DNA from: Coffea arabica
Taxonomy: Eukaryota > Streptophyta > Magnoliopsida > Gentianales > Rubiaceae
Direction: 5' to 3'
Length of the DNA: 64,000 nt
NCBI RefSeq assembly: GCF_036785885.1
Contig: NC_092323.1
Location: forward strand, 17,740,501-17,804,500
A program made the position numbers and the translations under genes. The notes below the pieces were generated by a model. The model saw only the letters and a program-made list of their open reading frames with translations, made no database searches and was not told the DNA's origin. Shown here in pieces: positions 45,701 to 56,384 of the stretch; within the stretch, counting starts at the first letter, position 1; every line of letters begins with the position of its first letter.

Positions 45701-48700
45701 TCAACCACATAAAAAACTTTACACTCATAGTTAAAATGGTATTTACCTGTTGAAAGCTATCAAAGCTTCAAAAGGAGTGATTATAGGAGCTAAAAACTCC
45801 TTGCTATCCAAGAGAGCCGTTTGAGCACAGGATACATAGATGAAAACATCACACTGCATATGCACCAGAGACTTAAAAAATTCTCAAAAGTTAAAAGTTG
45901 TAAAGAAAATCTGTCCACGGAAACCATGTTTACCTCAGGAAAATTAGCTAATTTTGCAGGATTTGGCTTTCCCATAAGAAAGGTATATGCCTTTTTCCCA
46001 GCTCTAGTCACTAATTCTGTCATTTGATGAATCATATCCAGATAACCAGCTGCATCAATAATTTTACCAGAAAAACTTCAGTCTGTAGCTTAAACATGAT
46101 GACAAACTAAAAAATTCAGACAAAATGATGTGCATTGGCAATACATTCTATCAAGCCTGAGGAGAATATTTGTTATCTAACCATAAGCTCAGCAAATGTT
46201 CAATAAACTACTAATTTTCAGAAGATTTCAATTGATTTACAAATGCATACGACCAAATTGGCTTTCAATATAAATTGAGGAGCAACATTTGTGGTCCTTA
46301 CTCAGAGCAGATGACACTATTGCGTATGAATTATAATTCTACATATTTAGAACAAAAATGTCTAACTACAGCAAAAGTCAGCAAGGCACTGATCCGTGAT
46401 GGAAGAGGGCAAGTGCATATTAATAAAACTGTTGCACAAGAACTTACCAACTCCAAGAGTTCCGACCAAGATCCCAACCATGTTTGCATCCTTCGCTTTT
46501 TCAACTAGATAATACCTAATTAATCATGCAGTTGGTTGCACATGGGACAAAAGATTGATTTTAATACATCAATGCATATCACGTCTTATGTATAAAACTT
46601 ACTAATTTGCTGAAATAAATTAGCATCATTATGTGCTTGACAAGTATATTACCTGCGCTTGAGAATTTTTGCCTGCTGAGATACATCAGTCTTCAAGCAA
46701 CCTTCAATTGCATCATATCTGACTAGAAACAACAGGTAAGAAATCAACAAACATTAGTGCATAGCCAAGTGAAAGAGCATGAGAAAGCAAAAGCAGTAGC
46801 TGAAAAGAACAAAACAAGGAAAATCAATTGACAATGTCAAACCAATTGAATTGGCGAGCTTCATGCATATAACAAAACTAAGACAACAAGCAACACAGAA
46901 GAGAACAGCAATGCCAAAAATTGCACCCCTGCACTTACCTATTTCACAACTATTAAACGTTAATATGAAGTTTGTGAAAGCCGAGTTGTCTAAACCAATC
47001 CAGAACAGCAAATAATCCTCCATCCTGTGTCCCTCAGGTAAACTCCAACCCAAACCACCTAGTCTAAATTTTGTATCAGTCTTCTGAGAAGAATCTTCAT
47101 TGTTATCCTGGTCGCCATTCAACATTAAATGTCGATTTTCCAATTTCATAGATGTGGATGGAGTTATAACTGAATTAGTAACATTAGCAAAATGTATCTG
47201 AAATCCTGAGTTGGAGTCATGAAACCTCACTGCTTCAACATTTAGTGCCTCTTTTATATCCGGCATCGCATGAGCATATTCTAGCCCAAAAAGAACCTGC
47301 AATATCAGCGAAATTCAAGTCAGCAAGTATGTAACTTAGACAATACGTGTTACAAGCCAAAATAAAACTATCACCTAAAGCCCTGGAGTGAGAAAATTGC
47401 AAACAAAACTGTGTAAAAAAGGCAAAAACAACCACATGATAGTATATGCAGTACTTGCCAACTTACCAGAATAGGCTTGCCACCTTTTACAGTATAATTG
47501 TATAAACTTTCAGCACAATTAGATGCCTTAAGTGGAGCCTTGCCGAAAACACAAAAAGCTGGAATTGTGGTTGTCCTGCCAAAACATATTATAGAAACCC
47601 AAAAATTAGAAACAAATGGAAAAAAAAAATTTGTTTCCCACCAAATTTTCTACTTGCAAACTAAACAAGGCAATTTAAAACCAGAAAACTTGATACCAAA
47701 ACATGTTCAACTTATACATGACAGTATGTATGCATCATCCTTGATACTTATTCCCTTGATTAAGTACATAGCAACCTCAAAGAATCAGGAACCACTTGGG
47801 TATTCTGTGCTTGAAATAAATCTATAGGTACATAAATTGCAAAAAAAAAAAGGAAATGAGGCCTCAAGGGTTCATCAAAAAGCAAGTTTCCAACACATTT
47901 GCAGAAGTGATTGCTCCATTTTTAAGCCTGAGTGTAATTTGGGACCAAGGAAAAAAAGGAGGTAAATACTACAAGACATAATGTGTAACATTTACTGTTC
48001 AAATGCACGTTAAAAGAGAAACTGGCACAACAAGATACTCCCCGACTTCCATTTCAGCACTGGTTGAGGCCTGTTTCTTCACATTCAACAAAATAATACA
48101 TGCGAAAGAAGCAATAAGAGCGTTTCACTACGGAAGCTAGGACCAATTGACTCCCCACAACTTCAAAAAAAGCAAAAGAAAAAAAAAACAGAGTGTACAC
48201 TTTCAGCTCAATATTTTGCCAAATTCTACTAGTTCATATAGCAACCAACTCCAAAACCGAAAAAGCCAAAATTCCAAAACTTTCGAAAATAGCAATAACA
48301 AGTAACAACAACCCTTAATACACTATCTTCAAATTAAGTAGTACCTCATGCACTAAAGGTTGTACCCTTCCGACCATTTCCACAAACTAAACCAAATTAA
48401 TTAACACTAAACAGCTCCTTAATCAAAATTACAAACATAGTTACTATTAAACACATAAACAACAAACTCACGGGCTGAGGCAAGTGTGACCGTAATGAAT
48501 AACGCAGTCAGCTTTAACATGAGCAGCTCCGACCTCGTCCACGCAGCAGCTGCCGTAGGTGGTGTCGGCCATCACGTACAACTTAGCGGTTCCATGTGAC
48601 TCGTCGGAATTCTGAAGAAGATGCCGGAGAGCACTCACAACTTTCCTTGAATCTTTCAGGAGCTCATCTGGAAACTACAAATAAAATAAATAAATACATA

Positions 48701-48847
48701 AAATCTCAATTAATAATTTTATGAATTATTCATTAGTTTTTTTTACACTTTTTATTGTTAATAAACCTGTAAGGCGACTCTGGAGAAGTTATGGGCGTGA
48801 ATGAAGCCGGCGACGCGGGTAATTTCGTAATAATTTTCAAAATCCAT
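42710..48847 (-). CDS. DPH2: Diphthamide biosynthesis protein 2 (DPH2), ten exons
   Basis: Exons on the minus strand: 48847-48767, 48674-48472, 47575-47467, 47296-46939, 46722-46653, 46515-46448, 46049-45934, 45853-45747, 44079-43943, 42948-42710. All introns are GT-AG and all phases agree, giving 495 aa, the usual plant DPH2 length. Family signatures: [20 protein letters not shown] and HYGHTCLSP (exon 2), IPAFCVFGK (exon 3), RYDAIEGCL (exon 5), [17 protein letters not shown] (exons 6-7), [14 protein letters not shown] (exon 7), [18 protein letters not shown] (exon 8). Cysteines 70/71, 92 and 344 are candidates for the iron-sulfur ligands. With DPH1, DPH2 transfers the 3-amino-3-carboxypropyl group of SAM to a histidine of eEF2, the first step of diphthamide synthesis in the cytosol. 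The start follows from [16 protein letters not shown]. Confidence 0.93.
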
Positions 48848-49075
48848 GACTGAAGAAAAAGGTGCGGAGGCGCAGGCGGAGGCGGAGGCGGAGGCGATGG
48901 CCTATATGGAGACGAGGGGAATGGAAGAGCATAATTGAGTGGGCCGATTGATGACGGGAAACGTGTTGTGTTATTGGGTTGGCCCAAATTACCGTTCTGG
49001 ACTTTAATGTTTCAAGAGGTGGTCTAATCTATATGTCTAACATCTATCTATCTATATCTATATCTACAATCTATA
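48848..49075 (-). promoter_or_regulatory. DPH2 5' UTR and proximal promoter
   Basis: Directly upstream is a GGAGGC-type purine repeat (48862-48898; CCTCCG on the gene strand). Two TGGGCC motifs lie at 48940-48945 and, inverted, 48981-48986, about 95-140 bp from the ATG. TGGGCY (site II) motifs are known in promoters of plant translation-related and housekeeping genes, which fits DPH2. A (TCTA)n run lies at 49041-49065. No TATA box placed. Confidence 0.45.
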
Positions 49076-49249
49076 GGGTCCGTTTGGATTAGGTGTTTTT
49101 GGGGTTGTTTTTCAAAAACAGCACTATAGCATTTCATTTTTCAAATACAAGTCCGTTTGGATTAGTTATTTTTTGGGTTATTTTTCAAAAATTATATAAA
49201 AAACTTTTACTGTAGATGTTTTATGGATTATTTTTAGATGTATTTTTAA

Positions 49250-50930
49250 AACATATTTTCGAGTATTTTTATAATTTATAATTTTTATATTTTTATAACA
49301 ATATATAATTATACATTTATAAATATTTATAAATAAATAAATTTATATAAAAATATATAAATGTATTATATTATATATAATACATAATATAAATATATTT
49401 ATAAATGTATAAATTATAAATGAATATTATATAAATGTATAAATTATAAATTTTATATTTTTATATTTATATACATTTATGCATTTATAATACATTTATT
49501 AATATTTATAAATAAATATATTTAAAAATTTATAAATAAATATATTTATACTTTTATAAATAAATATATTCATATATTTATATATAAATGTATTATATTA
49601 TATATAATACATAATATAAATATATTTATAAATGTTTAAATGTATATTACTATAAATATATAAATTATAAATGAATATTATATAAATGTATATTATAATT
49701 TATAATTTATAATTTTTATGTTTTTATATTTATATACATTTAGGCATTTATAATACAATTATAAATATTTATAAATAAATATATTTATATATTTATGAAT
49801 AAATATATTTATATATTATTCTAAATAAGTAAGTGTATTATATTTATAAATAAATTTATATATTATATATAAATAAATAAGTGTATTATATTTATTTATT
49901 TATTATATATTATATTTATAAATAAATATATAAATGTATTATAAGTGTATTATATTATATATAATACATAATATAAATATATTTGTAAATGTATAAATGT
50001 ATATTATTATAAATGTGTATAAATTATAAATGAATATTATATAAATGTATATTATAATTTATAATTTATAATTTTTATGTTTTTATATTTATATACATTT
50101 ATGCATTTATAATACAATTATAAATATTTATAAATAAATATATTTATATATTATGTATAAATAAATAAGTGTATTATATTTATAAATAAATTTATATATT
50201 ATATATAAATAAATTTATATATTATATATAAATAAATTTATATATTATATATAAATAAATTTATATATTATATATAAATAAATTTATATATTATATATAA
50301 ATAAATAAGTGTATTATATTTATTTATTATATATTATATTTATAAATAAATATATAAATTTATTATAAGTGTATTATATTATATATAATACATAATATAA
50401 ATATATTTATAAATATATAAATGTATATTATTATAAATGTGTATAAATTATAAATGAATATTATATAAATGTATAAATTAATATATTATAAATATATATT
50501 AATACTATGTATAAATGTATTAATGTAATAAATATAAATGTATACATTTATTAATATTATGTATAAATGTGTAATTAATATTATGTATATTAATATAAAT
50601 GTATAAATGTATTATATTATATATAATACATAATATAAATGTATATTATAAATATACATAAATATATATATTATGTTTAAATGTACATTTATATAAATGT
50701 TCAATATATATAATATATATTATGTATATATTAAATATATATAATATATAACATTTATATAAACGTATAATAACATATTTATAATATATATAATTTATAT
50801 AATATATAATATTTATATAAATATATAAAAATATATTTTATATAAAGTAAAATATTTATAATATGTATAAATAAATATATTTAAATTAATATAATATATA
50901 TATATCCTATACATAATTGAAATATATAAG
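49250..50930 (+). repeat. AT-rich higher-order repeat array
   Basis: The word attatatataatacataatataaa or a near copy recurs around 49372, 49590, 49955, 50377 and 50609, each followed by related atataaatgtataaattata blocks. This shows units of roughly 220-420 bp built from shorter TA-rich words. No coding content. Confidence 0.75.
50185..50299 (+). repeat. 23-bp minisatellite, five copies
   Basis: The unit aaataaatttatatattata plus tat is repeated head to tail five times without spacers. Confidence 0.85.
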
Positions 50931-51097
50931 TTGAAATAAACATATTAAATATGTATTTGGAGTTGTTTTTGATATATTGTTTGGATATTGGTGTTTTTGG
51001 AGTTGTTTTTGAAATACACATTTACTGTAGCATTTGGATCGTGAAAAACAGTTTTTAAAAAACAGGCCCTAAAACAAGAATCCAAACGGATCGTATA

Positions 51098-52681
51098 TAT
51101 AACAATTGAAAAGGGAGAGTTGGGTGAATGAACAGTAAAAGAGTGTCTTCGTCGGTTATGTCAGTATTCCTTGAAATGTTGAGGTTATTGTGGTCCATTT
51201 ACGTTGGTCTCTTGCCTTCTCGGTTGTTCAAGTGATTAGGATTAGTCTTAGTAGTCATTCATTTTTCGGCTATGCCATTTTTTTATTCCTCTTTTACTTT
51301 TACTCGGCACATGGTTTTTTTGTAATTTCTATGTTCTTTGTTCCTCTTTTATTTGTGTCTTTCTTGCATCTACTGATCCACAGACATGGCTCACGTACAC
51401 ATTTATGACTATTACTTGAGGCTTGGGTATCTCTTATTTTTCTATTATGTCATTCATTGTTTCTTTAGTTTAGCATGTATGATTTAGTTGCTTGGTTCCT
51501 TTGTAATTTTATTGGTTTTTTACCCTCATTTTTGTTTGCTCATTGTTATCCTATGTGGACCATATGAATGGGCGGTTTTTTGTACCATGTTTCCGCCAAC
51601 GTTTGCTGTCATTTAATGGAAAATTCCCCTTTTTATTCTGCCTTTTTTTTGTTTCCTGCTACTGTTGTTTTTTCCCAAGCACTAACATTAAATGTTGAAT
51701 GCCCTTTCAAGCACTGCTTGTTTCTAAAGTACCTACTCTTCTGTACTTTTGATTTGCTTTTGTCATTCCTAGACTCATGACAGATATGACCATCCATACA
51801 TTTTCCTCCTCGTTAATCATGATATTATTGCTTTTTTGTGTCCTTTTTTCATATTTTTTACTAGATACCGAATTCCTTTTGCGTTCTTTTCTGCCTTCGA
51901 CCTTTGCATTCGTATTGCTTTCTGTTTTACCGTGTTTCTTCCTCCTGCAACTTTCTTTTCTTTCCAGAAGTTTGTTGTTGAGGTCAATTGCATTTTCGTT
52001 GTACATGTATTACGGTTATTCCTTTGCATTTTTCCTTCTTTTATTCATGATTTGCCACTGTCATTTTTTCCTTTTCCTCTACCCTTTCTGTTTCATGTTC
52101 CTCTGTCCTTTCTCTTTCATGTCTTACATTCTCTATGCCTATGTTTATGCTTTTTCGTATGCCCATGTTTACACTTTTTGCTCTATATTTTTTATTTGCT
52201 CGTCCAATGGAAAATAGGTGTTGTAATTAAGTGTTTTAGGATTGCACAATTTTGTTGAGATTTTTGTCGTTGATGATGCTATCAAAATTTACCATGTGAT
52301 GTGCCCTTAATGTCAGACAGTTACCTGTGCCTTATATTTACATATGTTTTGCGGGTTGTTAACACTACAATCCCCTTTTTTTTAGGTTGTGTATTGTGTT
52401 GCTGCTTTTGCTCTTATTAGGCTTGCTGCTTTGCACAAGTAATGCACTTTCTTTTATTCTTTTTTTAGCCAGTTACAGTGTTACATGTTTTTACCATAGT
52501 CCTTTTTTTAACTTAACCGCTCACATAGTATGCATATGTTGCTCATTTTTATGCTTTTGATTTTTATGTGCTATGAATGTAATCACTTTATTTGAATACA
52601 TTTTTGAAAAATTAAACATATTTTGCGGTTGATGGTATTTGCATGCTTTGCTTGTCTTATTTTTGCCCATTTTTAGCATTC
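51098..52681. other. Leader region of the Helitron remnant, no clear gene
   Basis: Strongly T/C-biased on the plus strand, with long pseudo-open frames (51190-52258) of F, L, S and C residues and no domain. It probably represents 5' non-coding or intronic sequence of the Helitron gene. Confidence 0.4.
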
Positions 52682-53001
52682 ATGGGTCGCAAAAGAAAGT
52701 CCTTCTCTGATGATGATTGTCGATTACACAAAAATCGTCGCGCAAGAGAAATATATGCAGCATTATCTGAGACCAAAAAAGCTGAAATTGCAGCTAAAAA
52801 ACGCGAAACACGCCTTAAATCTAAATTAGCTGCTTTATCGTCACCTTCAAACCTCATTGAGGACATGGAATTGAACGCGATCATTGCTGAGTCTATAGTC
52901 CAGTCGAACGCATTTATTCTGGATACTACTGCTTCTGTTTTAGAAACTCATCAAAACGTTGACCAAGGTGCTGCTTTGCATGCCATTTGTGCATTTTCTT
53001 G

Positions 53002-53060
<59 letters not shown>

Positions 53061-54987
53061 TCATGAATACAATTTTAGTCTTATTTAAATGCCTTCTTGT
53101 ATCAGCTTCTTCATCTGTTTTAAATGTCCTATCGAATAGCAAAGCCTTGCCTAATACTGAATCAGGTAATGTCCTATATCTTATATACCATAATATGAAT
53201 ATATATATATATATATATGTATATATAAAATAGTTATTTTCTTTTTACGATTAATTATCTATATCTATAAATCTTTTCTATAAGTCTCGATATTTTGTTT
53301 TCATATTTGCAGACTATATAGCTAATATGAGGCCGCCAACTAAAATGCATGATGTGCTAAACATGGAATCAAGAATTGTTGGTAGTATTTCTAAAAGGAT
53401 GACATTCAATCATTATACAGTTTTTTGTGATTAAACAGTCCTATATATTACTTATCCTTATAATGTCTTTTTCCTTCCTCTACATTTCATTTAAAATTTG
53501 CATAATCTATAGCTTATACCGCACCAACAACTACAGCAGAAACTTTCTCACATACCATCTCACTTCCTATTGGTATTAGTCCTTCTGCAATGCTACTCAT
53601 CTATTATGTACCTGTTTAGAATTTTTTTTTAATTAATTATATCTTCTTTTAACATCAATAGGTCATCGTCGTAGGCAACAAAATAAATCCCACATAATAG
53701 ACCAAATACCTACTGAACCAAATATTTTATCCAAAGTTAATGATTGTGTATACTGCGGTGCAAAGCGTTCTATTTAGAACCCCTTAGATTTGGTTGTTGT
53801 GCTAATGAAGTTCAATCGGCAGCTACTGAAATGCCTTCAGAATTAGTCAAATTATACAGAAGTAATAATGAAGAGGCATGTGAATTTCGTCAATGTGTTA
53901 GAAGTTATAACAACATGTTTGCATTTACATCTCTTGGAGTGCATTACGACAAAGAACTCAGCAGAAGAAATAGAGAAATTTATACATTCAGAGTTCAAGG
54001 TCAGATGTACCATTTTATGAATCCATTGAGTCCTTCACATGGCCAGCCTCCTTCGAATGTTCAACTATATTTCTTTGATACAGATCATGAAACAAGCAAC
54101 CGTATGGCCATTTCTCCTAAATTTAAGAAGACTATTATAGAGCAGATTCAGAGAATACTAGATTGCAATCCATATTCTGCATTATTTCGCCGCTTAGCAG
54201 ATGTTCCGAATGTCGATGAGTATAAAATATTTTTAAGGTCAGATCCAGCTGTGGATCAAAGAGTATTCAATGCACCTACAGTATTGCAGGTAGCTGTAGT
54301 TTGGTTTGAGAATGATAATAATATTGGAGACACATCTCGTCATATATAAGTTTATCCAAAGTCAGGCAATGTGCAAATTATGAAGCACTATTTTGGCTGT
54401 TTTGATACTTTGCAATATCCGCTTATATTTGCAAATGGAGAGACAAGATGGCATGAAGGAATACAGAGATTTATAAAAGGTGTTGATGACGTTGCTGGTC
54501 ATGCCACAAGTATTGGTGAAAATATGAGTTTTCATACTTGTGAAAATGCATACCAACTTTTTATGGCAGAGGATAAAGGTTAATTCTTATACAATTCTTT
54601 TAATTTGTATTTGCAAATTTTATTCTATATTTTATACTTCAATATGCAAATATTGAGATTTTACTGCTTCATTTTTCTGTGCAGCATTAAAACAAAAGAA
54701 GACCAAAAAGCAAACAATAGTTTCTTGCCAAGAGTATTATGCGTATAAATTCCAGATGCGACAATCTGACAGATCTTTTTTGCTTGATGTCGCAAGATTA
54801 TTTCAGCCATTTGTAGTGGATACATATGTTAAGATAGAATCAGCTTGTTTGGATTTTCATCGAAACAAACAGCGATACATTCGAACAGAATTATACCAAG
54901 GAATCCTAGACAGTATCGCAGTTGGTGAGACATCAGCCTCAAATATAGGAAAATGAATTGTATTGCCGGCATCATTCATCGGAGGTC
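52682..54987 (+). pseudogene. Helitron helicase-like (Rep N-terminal) protein, decayed and truncated
   Basis: The first exon starts at ATG 52682 (MGRKRKSFSDDDCRLHKNRR, then a basic helix) and probably ends near 52967. After AT-rich introns, the main part resumes at 53661 (GHRRRQQNKSHIIDQ, then a CVYCGAK finger). It continues with FYLEPLRFGCCANEV, FRQCVRSYNNMFAFTSLGV and IYTFRVQGQMYHFMNPLSP, then LYFFDTDHETSNRM, all typical of the plant Helitron helicase-like domain. Further: YFGCFDTLQYPLIFANGE, an intron at 54577-54684, then VSCQEYYAYKFQMR and LPASFIGGPR. Defects: a frameshift near 53765-53775, stops at 54347 (TAA) and 54954 (TGA), and loss of everything after GGPR, including the Rep catalytic HUH/Tyr motifs and the helicase. 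Confidence 0.88.
53004..53052 (+). repeat. (TA)n microsatellite
   Basis: About 49 bp of alternating T and A within a Helitron intron. A second, shorter run is at 53199-53218. Confidence 0.9.
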
Positions 54988-54990
54988 CTA

Positions 54991-56384
54991 GACAACGCCT
55001 TTTTACCCAAAAAAATGCTTTCCTTAAATCCCTTGCAGCTGTGTAAAAATATCTACTTATTTGTCCAGAGTTAACTGGTGAAAAATAAGAGAACACAGAA
55101 TTTTGATACAAGCAAAATCACCAGAAGTATGACATAAGCAACATATTTCTTCCCATTTTTTCTGTTCCTCATAAACAAACGAAACTATCTTAATAACTAA
55201 ATAGCTTCCCCGGAAGAAAATCACCTGAAATAAAGTAACCAGCTTAACTCAGCACAAAATCAGCTGATATTATTTGGACAGCAAGCACAGATATGCAACC
55301 CCAAGTTCAAAGAATATATATTCAAATACAAACTACAAATAACAGTTTTCCTTTTAGACTAATAAAGGTAAAAGAGACTACATATCTCGAAACTCCTATA
55401 TTGTTCCATGAAGATTGCAAGTTACAGAGAACACACCATATCTTTAAAGACCTGTTTAAATTGATCCCCTACCCTCTTTTCAGATATAATTGCCAAAAGC
55501 ACCTGAAAGACCACTAGGCTATAACAAAAGAACCGCAGTGTAAAAGGGCAATTGAGATATGACAACATCAGGCATCCAATTCAAGCTAAATTTTCAGTAA
55601 AATATCAAATTCCATTTGTTCTGTAATACAAACTGAAGAAAACAAAGGTTCACCATCGAGTACACAATACTGTCACACAATTAGTCAACTTCAAGGGCGC
55701 AATATATCAGCAACTGTCATAAAATCCTAAAGAATCGATCGATACATCATTTTCACCGCTCGATAGATGATTTGATAAGCCACATGGATGGGCAATCACT
55801 ACAAGGCATCTAAATAATTTCACATATTCTTTTTCATTTTACCCTTTTACTAAATAATTCCACATATTCAAGTAGAAGATAATCCATGAGGAAAAGCAAA
55901 CTACCAAAAGGCATTGGTTTCTGATATTTCCAGCATCTACCAGCATGGAAGGGTATATTTTTAAGGAAGATTGTTTGGAGGGGAAGACAGAAAACAATGT
56001 GAAAGTAGCTTCATTCTTCTAAGGAGCAAGTATTGAATATCATAGTTTTCACATGTTATAGACAACTGAAAAAGTTCAATCACCAATAACTACACTCTTC
56101 AACAGTAAGCATACAACATAAACATGAGATCAACATTAACAACTCTCCTAATGCTTGTTTAAACTATTTGGCAGGATAAGGCCACCACTGTTTAGTGTCA
56201 TCTGTCCTCAAGTATCAATGCACAAAATCTTATTGCTATTACATTGTCCTATCAACTAAAACTAGCTACAAATAAATGATGCTTACAAAATGCCTCTGTA
56301 AAAAAGAACCGGTAGATGGATTCCAGGGTTGCAATGCTACATCATGCAGTTAGATACAAAAAAGAATGAATCTACCCTTAGAAA
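54991..56384. other. Non-coding sequence downstream of PPR copy B
   Basis: Counterpart of 36727-38103, with about 20 bp extra near 55268. No gene seen. Confidence 0.6.

Larger units (their letters stand above)
49076..51093. mobile_element. MITE-like TIR element with an expanded AT-rich interior
   Basis: The left end gggtccgtttggatt and the reverse-complemented right end cgatccgtttggatt are inverted repeats. Each is followed by words such as gtttttggggttgtttttc, matched near 50994-51010. A second copy of the left-end word sits at 49152. Between them about 1.7 kb is almost only A and T. A TATA flanks both ends, but the surroundings are TATA-rich, so this TSD is weak. Confidence 0.6.
51094..54990 (+). 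mobile_element. Helitron remnant, truncated at its right end
   Basis: Carries the N-terminal part of a plant Helitron Rep/helicase protein on the plus strand (52682-54990). The gene stops abruptly at about 54990, where copy B of the segmental duplication begins. The left end is not defined. It may lie left of the MITE, near 49041-49075. Confidence 0.7.

Noticed and set aside
46754..46938. Extension of DPH2 exon 4 as an open frame into a hydrophobic tail
   Set aside because: A canonical donor at 46938 and a phase-matching next exon with DPH2 motifs show this is intron read-through.
50185..50299. Regular short repeats resembling a CRISPR array
   Set aside because: The 23-bp units are head to tail with no spacers, lie in AT-rich plant DNA and have no cas genes nearby. 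It is a minisatellite.
51190..52258. Long open frames on the plus strand (up to 146 aa) with hydrophobic residues
   Set aside because: They arise from T/C-rich sequence with few stops, overlap in several frames and show no domain.
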